From assembly GCA_023415845.1 (NCBI GenBank), contig JAEZJB010000202.1, positions 1 to 7,855 of the forward strand: DNA of 7,855 nt. Direction: 5' to 3'. The stretch comes from Chloroflexota bacterium (GTDB lineage Bacteria > Chloroflexota > Chloroflexia > Thermomicrobiales > UBA6265). The position numbers and the translations under genes are program-made. The notes beneath the pieces were generated by a model. The model did not search any database, was not told where the DNA came from, and saw only the letters and a list, made by a program, of their open reading frames with translations. Shown piece by piece: positions 1 to 6,020 of this stretch (position 1 is its first letter; every line of letters begins with the position of its first letter).

Positions 1-136
1 CCGGCGCGAGCCAGGCGCGCACGACCGCCCGTTCGAGTCCCGGCAGGTCGGCGAAGCCCTGCGCCGCCGCCGGGGACACAGCCGCCAGCAGCGCGGCAAT
101 CAGGGTGGGAATCAGGAGCAGGGTCCACTTCCGCAT
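1..136 (-). CDS. N-terminal fragment of an exported protein of unknown function
   Basis: Only the first 45 codons are in the window; the gene continues past the left edge. The start is the ATG at 134-136. A weak purine-rich stretch (GAAGGTG on the minus strand) lies 8 nt upstream. The product begins MRKW, followed by a hydrophobic run of about 17 residues and then SPAAA-QG, a textbook Sec signal peptide with a likely signal peptidase I site after the AAA at about residue 25. The visible mature part (GFADLPGLERAVVRAWLAP) matches no family I can name. It is separated from the next gene upstream (350-1033) by about 210 bases that hold that gene's hairpin terminator, so it is probably a separate transcript. 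Export is well supported; function is unknown. Confidence 0.75.
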   Translation of the reverse strand, partial: MRKWTLLLIPTLIAALLAAVSPAAAQGFADLPGLERAVVRAWLAP

Positions 137-268
137 GGAGGTAACACCTTCGCGCACAAAACGGGACATCAGACAGGCAGCAGTCTACCCGGTCCAGCTC
201 ATGCCATGGCCCGGATCGCGCAGCCATGCCGGGAGAACTGGCTCACCCAACCCCGCCTCCAGACACCA

Positions 269-300
269 AGGCCCCCAGTGGAGAATTCCACTGGGGGCCT
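269..300 (-). terminator. Strong hairpin, probable terminator of the small acidic secreted protein gene
   Basis: A perfect 14 bp inverted repeat (269-282 with 287-300) encloses a GAAT tetraloop. It begins 49 bases past the stop codon of the gene at 350-1033. On the minus strand the stem is followed only by TTGGTGTCT, a poor U-tract. Termination is therefore likely, but its strength is uncertain. All neighbours read the same way, so it is not a convergent bidirectional terminator. The remainder of 137-349 shows no further gene or clear promoter. Confidence 0.7.
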
Positions 301-349
301 GGTGATCATCGATCCGGTTCGCATTTGGCCATTGGCCAGTGCGGGAGGA

Positions 350-1033
350 CTACTCCTCGCCCGACTCCGGGTAGATGACTTCGTCGGTGGCGATCAGGCC
401 GGTCACAACCTCATCGTCGGAGGCCGGGAGCTTGTCCCACAGGCCGCCGGTCGAGGTGCCGTTCTCGTTGAACTCGCCCTCACCGCTGCCGTCGTTGTCG
501 ATCATCGTGGTCATCAGGGTGGTGGCGGTGTCCTGCATGTCAACATCGCTGCCGGCTGCGGAAACGATGTACACGTAGCTGCCGTCCTGCACCACCGAAA
601 GCACGACTTCGCTCTCGACGCCTTCTTCTTCCTGCGTGGAGAAGTACGAGATGTTCTGCTCACCGGCATCGACATCCCATTCTTCGAAGGTCATGTCGTC
701 GGTGCCCATCAGCGAGTCGGCGCTGAATTCTTCCGAGATCCGGTCGAATCCGGCCTTGGCGTTGTCGTCGTTGTCGAACTCCAGCACCATGCCAGCCATG
801 AACAGGATGCCCGACATCGAGAAGTCTTCGTCCGCACCCGGGGTCGCCATCGCGAACATCGCGTCGAAGTCCATCGACCACGATCGTGCCACGCCGTACT
901 GAATCCCCTCGAGGTCAGATGGCTGGAACTCGTCCTCGATGTCGTCCTGGGCGCCCACGCCCGTGCCGCCCACCAGCGAGAAAGCCAGCAGCAGCAGCGC
1001 AAGCAGCGCCGACAGCTTCAAAGGTGATCGCAT
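350..1033 (-). CDS. Small acidic secreted protein, unknown family
   Basis: The predicted product has 227 residues. I start at the ATG at 1031-1033 because it opens directly into a signal peptide: MRSPLK, then a leucine-rich core, then VGA-QDD with likely cleavage near residue 29. An in-frame ATG at 1109-1111 would place 26 unlikely residues before it. A modest purine stretch (AAGGGAAAG) precedes the chosen start. The mature chain is extremely rich in Asp and Glu, with few basic residues and no Cys. A Gly/Ser/Glu/Asn linker near residues 180-195 leads to a short C-terminal segment, GLWDKLPASDDEV. I see no catalytic motif and do not recognise a family. The pattern of short hydrophobic strands between acidic turns suggests a compact extracellular beta-rich domain, which is inference. 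It has its own ECF-like promoter (1129-1154) and hairpin terminator, so it looks monocistronic. The promoter is shared with the distant serpin gene. Confidence 0.82.
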   Translation of the reverse strand: MRSPLKLSALLALLLLAFSLVGGTGVGAQDDIEDEFQPSDLEGIQYGVARSWSMDFDAMFAMATPGADEDFSMSGILFMAGMVLEFDNDDNAKAGFDRISEEFSADSLMGTDDMTFEEWDVDAGEQNISYFSTQEEEGVESEVVLSVVQDGSYVYIVSAAGSDVDMQDTATTLMTTMIDNDGSGEGEFNENGTSTGGLWDKLPASDDEVVTGLIATDEVIYPESGEE

Positions 1034-1128
1034 AAATGTCTTTCCCTTCGGTTCCGGCAATGGCGCCGGCCGCCTTGTCCCTTGCGGTGATGACGCACCG
1101 CCCGACCACATTGGTCGTCGGGAACTTC

Positions 1129-1154
1129 AACGTCCCACACACGCGGAAGGTTCC
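1129..1154 (-). promoter_or_regulatory. Candidate ECF-sigma promoter for the acidic secreted protein
   Basis: Read on the minus strand, GGAAC (1154-1150) is followed after exactly 17 nt by CGTT (1132-1129); the first element extends to GGAACCTT. GGAAC at -35 and CGT-type at -10 with 16-17 nt spacing is the known consensus of many ECF sigma factors. The CGTT lies 96 nt before the ATG at 1033, a plausible leader. The same arrangement with identical spacing precedes the serpin gene. A short palindrome GTCCGGAC (1177-1184) lies 22 bases upstream of the -35. Nothing else stands out between 1034 and 1261, and no hairpin terminator for the upstream beta-propeller gene is visible there. Confidence 0.5.
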
Positions 1155-1261
1155 ATCGTGCCCGCCAAGTATGCCTGTCCGGACCTGGTGAGGACAGTTG
1201 ATGCACGGATAATCTGCTTCCCTGACCTGTCCCGGCTAGCCCTCTTTCGTGTCGGCCGACC

Positions 1262-2479
1262 TTACGTACCCACCGGCTCTACCGTCAGCAGGTAGGGCGG
1301 GCTGCCAATCGCCGGGATCAGCACCGTGTTGGTGGCCGACCAGGTCGGAATCGCCCACCGGGGCCCACGCCCGGTGCCACCAGCACCCTCGGGCAGCACC
1401 GTCAGCTCGGCGGCCGGTCCAATCGTCTCGACAGCCACGCCGGATTCGCCCGCCAGCTGCCGCCCGATCACGAGCATCGTGCCGCCATCCGGTGACCAGG
1501 TGGCAGAAAGCGGCCGCAGGGTTTCATCGGTCTCCACCGGCTCCGCCTCGCCCGTGCTCGATGTCCACTGGAACATCCACGGCTGGCTGGAATTTCCTGT
1601 CCCGAGCAGAGCCCCCGACACCCCCAGAATTGACAATTCATCATCAACCAGCCGCGCATCGAGCAGGATTGGCGTCGGGAATGGATCGTTCCCTGTTCCG
1701 GCCATCAATTGCGTCGTGGTTCCATCCGGATCGAGTTTCCACAGGCCGTTCATCGGGTCATCAACATCGGCGAACGCGAAGGTATAGAGGATCGAGCCGT
1801 CTTCCAGTGCCAGCATCGGCGTGAAGATCGAGAACGGGCGCGCATCAACCGACATCAGGGTCTCGGCCTCACCGCCATCGCGACCAACCCGGACAATGGC
1901 GGTCGGCACCGATTCGGCCTCGCTATCCCAGATCGAGCGGGCAAACACGATCGCCGCGCTGTCCGGCGTCCAGACCGGCATCACGTCGATCGGAATCGGC
2001 GTCGTCGCTGCGCCGCTCCCGATGAACCCGCCCTCAAACCCATCGTCAGTCAGGTTGCGGACCGCGTCGTCACCCCTCTCGTACACAAAGATGTCGCCAT
2101 CGGTACCCCGCATGAACGCTTCGACGCTGAACGCCACTGCGGAGCTGTCTGGCGCCCACGCGATCGAGTCAGCCTCAATCGCTTCCTCCACCGGGATCAG
2201 GGTCGGCTCCAGATCGGAAACGGACCAGATGCCAAGCTCCCGGTCGGGGCCGATTCCCGCCACCCACTGGCCATCAGGCGATAGGGCGCAGGCGATGCCA
2301 TCGAGATCGAGCGCCATGACGTCCGCGATCCGCCATCCACCCTCCGCCGATGTCCCAACCGGCGTGGCCTCCCCGAACGGACTCACTCCCTGGCGCGCCG
2401 TGCCACCGCGGAGAGTCAGCGCCGTACCGAGCAGTCCCAGCCCGGCGGCCCGACGCGTGATACGTGGATTGAACTGCAT
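1262..2479 (-). CDS. Tat-exported beta-propeller protein, TolB/WD40-type repeats
   Basis: The predicted product has 405 residues. The ATG at 2477-2479 is chosen because GGAAGG lies 8 nt upstream and translation then begins with a twin-arginine leader: ITRRAAGLGLLG at residues 7-18, a hydrophobic stretch, and a likely end near residue 30. A longer in-frame start at 2566 would run through a hairpin and bury the leader. The mature part repeats the blade motif W-S/T/A-P-D-G/S: LSPDGQWVAG (66-75), WAPDSSAVAF (108-117), WTPDSAAIVF (170-179), WSPDGGTMLV (328-337), with degenerate copies near 224 and 380. That is consistent with about six blades of a TolB-like propeller. No peptidase or other catalytic domain follows, so a binding or scaffold role outside the membrane is inferred. 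True TolB of the Tol-Pal system is unlikely, given the Tat leader and the lack of tol neighbours. The promoter is not evident; 2480-2586 holds only the hairpin of the gene upstream. Confidence 0.85.
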   Translation of the reverse strand: MQFNPRITRRAAGLGLLGTALTLRGGTARQGVSPFGEATPVGTSAEGGWRIADVMALDLDGIACALSPDGQWVAGIGPDRELGIWSVSDLEPTLIPVEEAIEADSIAWAPDSSAVAFSVEAFMRGTDGDIFVYERGDDAVRNLTDDGFEGGFIGSGAATTPIPIDVMPVWTPDSAAIVFARSIWDSEAESVPTAIVRVGRDGGEAETLMSVDARPFSIFTPMLALEDGSILYTFAFADVDDPMNGLWKLDPDGTTTQLMAGTGNDPFPTPILLDARLVDDELSILGVSGALLGTGNSSQPWMFQWTSSTGEAEPVETDETLRPLSATWSPDGGTMLVIGRQLAGESGVAVETIGPAAELTVLPEGAGGTGRGPRWAIPTWSATNTVLIPAIGSPPYLLTVEPVGT

Positions 2480-2525
2480 GAAACAACCTTCCGGTTCAGG
2501 CGAATGCGTCTCCACCTGAAACGCC

Positions 2526-2556
2526 CCGAGCCCGATGCGGGTTGCATCGGGCTCGG
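2526..2556 (-). terminator. Hairpin between the dynamin-like GTPase and the beta-propeller gene
   Basis: A perfect 13 bp inverted repeat (2526-2538 with 2544-2556) has a 5-base loop. It starts 30 bases past the GTPase stop codon and 46 bases before the start codon of the next gene. The U-tract is weak: on the minus strand the stem is followed by GGCGTTTC, while a run of five T precedes it. It may terminate the GTPase transcript. It could instead sit in the leader of the beta-propeller mRNA as a processing or attenuation element. Confidence 0.6.
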
Positions 2557-2586
2557 AAAAACACACGATTCGTCGCGTGAAGATGG

Positions 2587-4419
2587 TCAGGCCCTGGTGG
2601 CTGTGCGGGCCGGTAACGCCGGATCGGTCCCGATCTGGTGGCGCAGGGTCCGCAGGTCGGCATCGATACCCGTCAGCTGCTCGTTGATCTCGCTCAACTG
2701 CGCCTGCGACGACCGGACAAAGCGCGTGTACGGTGCAATCGCGTCCTGGATGCGCCCCACCGAGCGAGCCAGTTCGTGCTCGAACTGGTCACGCATCACC
2801 TGTATCAGCCGCTGCTCCAACTCCGCCGACCGCTCGTGGAACTCGTTGCGCGCGGTACGTCGCTTGTTTGGCAGGATGAACAGGCCCAGCCCGGCCAGCA
2901 CCCCCGCCGCCAGGATCCCCGTCACATCCACCGCCGCCGTCGAGGCCGCCGCCACGATCAGCGCACCCAGGCCAACTGCCCCGGCCTCGGCCACAGCCAC
3001 CCCTGCCACCGCGTTCCGCACCGAGAGCGAAATGTCGCGGGCGTGGCCATCGGCGTCATAGCGATCGACCTCTTCCTGCGCCCGCTTCGACACCGATTCC
3101 AGCATCGAGCGACGGTCGTACCGGAACTGGCCGCCGACTTCCCCGATCAGCTCATCGGCGTATTTGTTGAGGCGCCGCCGGTCGATGTACTCGTTGACCG
3201 CCTCCCACACCCGTAGATCCTGCTCCACCATCCAGTCGATCAGTTCGTCGACACTCTGGTCGATCGCCTTTTCGGTGTCACCCACCACCCGCCGCTCGAA
3301 CTCGTCCCGCACCCGTTCGGGCTTCAGCAGGTCGAAAATCCGGCCGATCCGAATCGTGTCCTCGAAAAACTCATCACCGCGGGCGTTCATCCGGTGAATG
3401 ATGTTTTCGATCCGCGTCAGGTGATAGGCGAACTGCCGCCGCATGTCGTCCTGGTAGAGCTCCAGCTGCCGTTCGATGTTCTCGATCGTGACCAGGTCGT
3501 CGGCCAGCACGGCCAACCGGTCACCCGTTGCCTGCAGGTAGCGCTCGGTCAGATGTTCGGCAATCCCCAGTGGATTGAGCAGCTTGAGGCGAATCCGCCC
3601 CTCTTCGTCGAGCGTGGTGATGATGTAGTTCTCGAGCGCCTCGAAGTTGCTCGCCGTCCACAGCCGGTCACGCTCGGTCGGGTTCCGGTCGCCCATCTCC
3701 TTCGCCTGTTGCGCCAGCAACGCCGAGACCGGAAAGATCTCGGGATCGAACCCGAGCAGCCGATCGATGCTCTCGCGGACGAACTCGACCACCTGCTCTT
3801 TCGACGCCTCATCGCGCAGCAGGTCGATCTTGTTCAGGATGATGACAATCTTCTTGCCCCACTCCCGGATCTGCGCCATGAATTCGCGCTCCGATTCGGT
3901 GAAGGGACGATCGGCGGAGGTGACGAAGAGCACCAGGTCGGAGCGCGGCACGAACTTCTGGGTCAGCGCCTCGTGCTCGCGAATGATCGCGTTGGTCCCG
4001 GGCGTGTCGACCACGGTGATCTCTTCCAGGAACGTCGCCGGCCACGTCCGCTGGATCACGCCGTCGGGCAACATCGTCTCCGATGGTTCGGCCCCATACC
4101 GCAGCAGGTTGATCACCGATGTCGTCGGAATCGCCCCCTCCGGCATCACCGGGTTGCCGATCAGCGCATTGATGAACGCCGACTTGCCCGCATTGAACTC
4201 CCCCACGATCACCAGCAGGAACAGTTCGTTCAACGACCGCGCCGCCTGCGCCAGTTCGTTGCGGTCCTGCTCCGTGGCCGGAAACGCATCGAGCGTGGCG
4301 GTCAGGCGCTGCAGAATCCCCGTCTCGGTCGCCAGCAAATCCTGCTGCTGCCTGGACAGGATCACGCCTTCACCCGAGCGGTCTTCATCCTTGCCACGAA
4401 ATCGGAAAACTCCACGCAT
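2587..4419 (-). CDS. Bacterial dynamin-like GTPase (dynamin-N domain, membrane-binding)
   Basis: The predicted product has 610 residues. The ATG at 4417-4419 is preceded by AGGAG about 9 nt upstream and opens with a basic MRGVFRFRGK; longer in-frame starts lack this. All GTPase motifs are present in order: G1 GEFNAGKS (73-80), G2 threonine in PTTS (98-101), G3 DTPG (138-141), G4 NKID (196-199) and G5 SA (232-233). Long charged helices follow (about 300-450). Two hydrophobic segments joined by a short link (about 471-491 and 499-516) then precede basic NKRR and a C-terminal coiled coil (525-595). This is the layout of bacterial dynamin-like proteins: GTPase, helical stalk, paddle inserting in the membrane, and returning stalk helix. 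Members oligomerise on the cytoplasmic membrane face and fuse, repair or remodel it; some act in phage or membrane-stress tolerance. Many occur in pairs, but no second copy lies in this window. The 130-base gap upstream suggests its own promoter. Confidence 0.9.
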   Translation of the reverse strand: MRGVFRFRGKDEDRSGEGVILSRQQQDLLATETGILQRLTATLDAFPATEQDRNELAQAARSLNELFLLVIVGEFNAGKSAFINALIGNPVMPEGAIPTTSVINLLRYGAEPSETMLPDGVIQRTWPATFLEEITVVDTPGTNAIIREHEALTQKFVPRSDLVLFVTSADRPFTESEREFMAQIREWGKKIVIILNKIDLLRDEASKEQVVEFVRESIDRLLGFDPEIFPVSALLAQQAKEMGDRNPTERDRLWTASNFEALENYIITTLDEEGRIRLKLLNPLGIAEHLTERYLQATGDRLAVLADDLVTIENIERQLELYQDDMRRQFAYHLTRIENIIHRMNARGDEFFEDTIRIGRIFDLLKPERVRDEFERRVVGDTEKAIDQSVDELIDWMVEQDLRVWEAVNEYIDRRRLNKYADELIGEVGGQFRYDRRSMLESVSKRAQEEVDRYDADGHARDISLSVRNAVAGVAVAEAGAVGLGALIVAAASTAAVDVTGILAAGVLAGLGLFILPNKRRTARNEFHERSAELEQRLIQVMRDQFEHELARSVGRIQDAIAPYTRFVRSSQAQLSEINEQLTGIDADLRTLRHQIGTDPALPARTATRA

Positions 4420-4500
4420 GCTGAGCCGCTCCTGGGCCGGAAGGCAGATGAACGCTTGGAGCCAGCGACAACAGAACGGGGGGCTCCGGAAACTCTGCTG

Positions 4501-4506
4501 AGTATA
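4501..4506 (-). promoter_or_regulatory. Possible -10 element upstream of the GTPase gene
   Basis: On the minus strand the hexamer TATACT lies in the 130-base gap between the membrane-protein stop codon and the GTPase start, about 80 nt before the ATG. It is one of few AT-rich words there. No convincing -35 hexamer appears at 16-18 nt spacing and there is no extended -10 TG, so this is only a candidate. Confidence 0.25.
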
Positions 4507-4549
4507 CCGGTCAGGAGAGGCGCGGCGGATGGTCAGCTCGCTGGAGCGG

Positions 4550-5251
4550 TCAGCCGGGAGTGTCGAGTTGGGGACGCCGGGCTGACCCCACCGACCAGTC
4601 GTCGGGCGCGCCATGCAGCAGCGGCCACATGCCCGCCCGCACGTAGTAGAGGTTGGTTACCACCTGCATCAGCACCACCGTCGCCAGCATCAGGCTCGTC
4701 TGGATCGCAGGCACGCTCTCGATCGGCATCGTGTAGGCCAGCACCACCCGCAATACGGCATCCAGCAGCGTGGCGACGCCCCACATCACGGTCGATACCC
4801 GCCAGATGTGCCGGAAGCGCGGACTCACCTCCCACAGCGATTCCCAGGCCACGCTGGTGCCGAATCGCCCCTCCAGCATCGGTCGCGTAAACCGGTAGGT
4901 GAACGGGCGTTCGTCCCGCAGGCTCAGCAGCATCCAGCCGCCGACAATCGACGTGATCAGGCTTTCGCGGGCGAGCAGGAAGCGGTCGCTGCCCGTCACC
5001 AGCGAGATCGCAAAACTGGCCAGGGCCACAACCAGCATCAGCCGGGCGCCTGCCCGCTGCTGCCCACGCACCCAGCCCAGCAACCCCGTCGCGGCCGACC
5101 AGCCTGCGGAGACGAGCAGCGCCATGTACAGCGATGCACCGAGGGAAAGTCCCACGTAAAAGATCGCCGTCGGGATGATCAGGTCGAGCGCGAACAGGAT
5201 CAGGCTGCGCCACCCGCCCTGCCGGCGAAATGCCTCCCAGATCTGCTTCAT
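4550..5251 (-). CDS. Six-helix inner-membrane protein resembling the VC0807 family
   Basis: The predicted product has 233 residues. The ATG at 5249-5251 overlaps the upstream TetR stop codon as ATGA, so translation is probably coupled. Six hydrophobic segments are visible at about residues 17-37, 39-60, 70-87, 97-111, 153-173 and 183-203. A charged cytoplasmic-type loop lies between helices four and five. In it, the stretch SLITSIVGGWMLLSL followed by RPFTYRFTRPML (about 97-125) resembles the central region of VC0807-type membrane proteins, whose biochemical role is not established. No transporter signature, ATPase or catalytic motif is seen. Because it is expressed together with a TetR regulator, it may be the regulator's main output, for example a protein involved in small-molecule transport or membrane homeostasis; this is inference from context. 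The family call rests on remembered resemblance and is moderate; membrane location is secure. Confidence 0.85.
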   Translation of the reverse strand: MKQIWEAFRRQGGWRSLILFALDLIIPTAIFYVGLSLGASLYMALLVSAGWSAATGLLGWVRGQQRAGARLMLVVALASFAISLVTGSDRFLLARESLITSIVGGWMLLSLRDERPFTYRFTRPMLEGRFGTSVAWESLWEVSPRFRHIWRVSTVMWGVATLLDAVLRVVLAYTMPIESVPAIQTSLMLATVVLMQVVTNLYYVRAGMWPLLHGAPDDWSVGSARRPQLDTPG

Positions 5252-5883
5252 GAGGCCACCTCATCCACCCCGAAGGGAGTCCCCGCCGTGGTCGCCCGCC
5301 GGAACGTTTCGACCAGTTCATCGCCATAGGCATTCAGGTCGATCTCCGGGTTGGACCGCTGGAGAAACGGAATACCATCGAGCGACCGCTGGATGGTGGT
5401 CGCCATGATCGAGACGTCGAACGCCCGAAAGGCACCCGCCGCCTGCCCATGCCGCAGAATCTCCTCCAGCGCGCTGGTAGCGTGCTGCTGATCGCTGGCA
5501 TCCCAGTCGAGCGCTCCATGCAGCACCAGTTCGGACAATGCAGCGAGGTGCTGCGGCCGCTCCTGCATGTACGCAAGCAAATTGCGGATATAGGCCTCCA
5601 GTGCCGCTGGCGGATCGGCACAATCCTTCATCCGCTCGTACATCCATGCCCCGAGGTCATCGAGCACATGGTATGCGATCGCTGCGTTGAGCTGTCGCTT
5701 GCCCCGGAAGTGATAGGAGATCAGGCCGGTACTGCTCAGCCCGGCCTGTTCGGCAATCCGCGTGAACGAGGCATTGCCAAAGCCGCGTTCGGCAATGCAA
5801 CTGATCGCTGCCAGGACGATCTGCTGTCGCCGGGCCCGTTCAGTAATGGTCAGTGCTGGAGAGGTGTCGAGATTTGCTTGCAT
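5248..5883 (-). CDS. TetR/AcrR-family transcriptional regulator
   Basis: The predicted product has 211 residues, typical for TetR proteins. The N-terminal DNA-binding domain spans about residues 14-66, from RARRQQIVLAAISCIAERGF through a helix-turn-helix (FTRIAEQAGLSSTGLISYHF) to the family's usual end, F-x-G-K-R-Q-L. The remaining helical part (about 75-205) is the variable ligand and dimer domain; its ligand cannot be predicted. I choose the ATG at 5881-5883 over a TTG two codons earlier. Neither has a Shine-Dalgarno sequence, so translation may start from a very short leader. A palindrome covers this start codon (5873-5890). The gene overlaps the following membrane-protein gene by ATGA, forming a two-gene operon. 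Autorepression relieved by a ligand is the usual logic for such pairs and is inferred here. Confidence 0.92.
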   Translation of the reverse strand: MQANLDTSPALTITERARRQQIVLAAISCIAERGFGNASFTRIAEQAGLSSTGLISYHFRGKRQLNAAIAYHVLDDLGAWMYERMKDCADPPAALEAYIRNLLAYMQERPQHLAALSELVLHGALDWDASDQQHATSALEEILRHGQAAGAFRAFDVSIMATTIQRSLDGIPFLQRSNPEIDLNAYGDELVETFRRATTAGTPFGVDEVAS

Positions 5884-5890
5884 GAGCAAA
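5873..5890. promoter_or_regulatory. Candidate TetR operator over the regulator's own start codon
   Basis: The minus strand reads TTTGCT-CATGCA-AGCAAA, an inverted repeat with 6 bp arms and a 6-base centre that contains the ATG of the TetR gene. Size and symmetry fit a TetR-family dimer site. The position at or just past the predicted transcription start would allow autorepression. No second copy was noticed elsewhere in the window. Confidence 0.4.
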
Positions 5891-5897
5891 ATTTAGC

Positions 5898-5926
5898 ACA
5901 ATCCAGCAACTCCGGATAGGCGTCAA
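5898..5926 (-). promoter_or_regulatory. Possible housekeeping-type promoter of the TetR operon
   Basis: On the minus strand TTGACG (5926-5921) matches five of six -35 positions. After 17 nt comes GATTGT (5903-5898), a weak -10 with three matches. Transcription would begin around 5891, only a few bases before the ATG. That would agree with the absence of a ribosome binding site and place the palindrome directly at the start of the transcript. Confidence 0.3.
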
Positions 5927-5970
5927 GGGGCTATCGGCGTCACGCGGCCTTCCTCGCGTGGATAAAGCAA

Positions 5971-6003
5971 AGGGGCGCTACCCCATAATGGGGTAGCGCC
6001 CCT
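5971..6003 (-). terminator. Intrinsic terminator of the serpin gene
   Basis: A perfect 15 bp GC-rich inverted repeat (5971-5985 with 5989-6003) encloses a 3-base loop. It starts 17 bases past the serpin stop codon. On the minus strand the stem is followed by TTGCTTTAT, the best T-tract of the three hairpins in this window. It separates the serpin from the TetR operon. Confidence 0.85.
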
Positions 6004-6020
6004 GCTTCAACTCCGCCGGT

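Noticed and set aside
160..185. CGTT with a 17 nt spacer upstream of the left-edge gene, as a third ECF promoter
   Set aside because: The -35 position reads GACTG, not GGAAC, so the match rests on four bases only.
206..1027. A long plus-strand open frame opposite the acidic secreted protein
   Set aside because: Its translation is rich in His, Arg and Val runs with no domain, and it starts inside the hairpin region. The minus-strand frame has a signal peptide and a plausible start.
1251..1260. Perfect 10-base palindrome GTCGGCCGAC just past the beta-propeller stop codon
   Set aside because: It has no loop and no T-tract, so it is not a terminator. A 10-base palindrome is easily expected by chance in GC-rich DNA.
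2480..2586. Search for the GGAAC-N17-CGTT pattern before the beta-propeller gene
   Set aside because: No GGAAC was found in the gap or just inside the end of the GTPase gene, so this secreted protein is not included in the proposed regulon.
3394..4890. A 498-codon plus-strand open frame opposite the GTPase and membrane protein
   Set aside because: It crosses two clear minus-strand genes and their intergenic gap. The composition (many His, Gln, Arg, Pro) is typical of the antisense of GC-rich genes.
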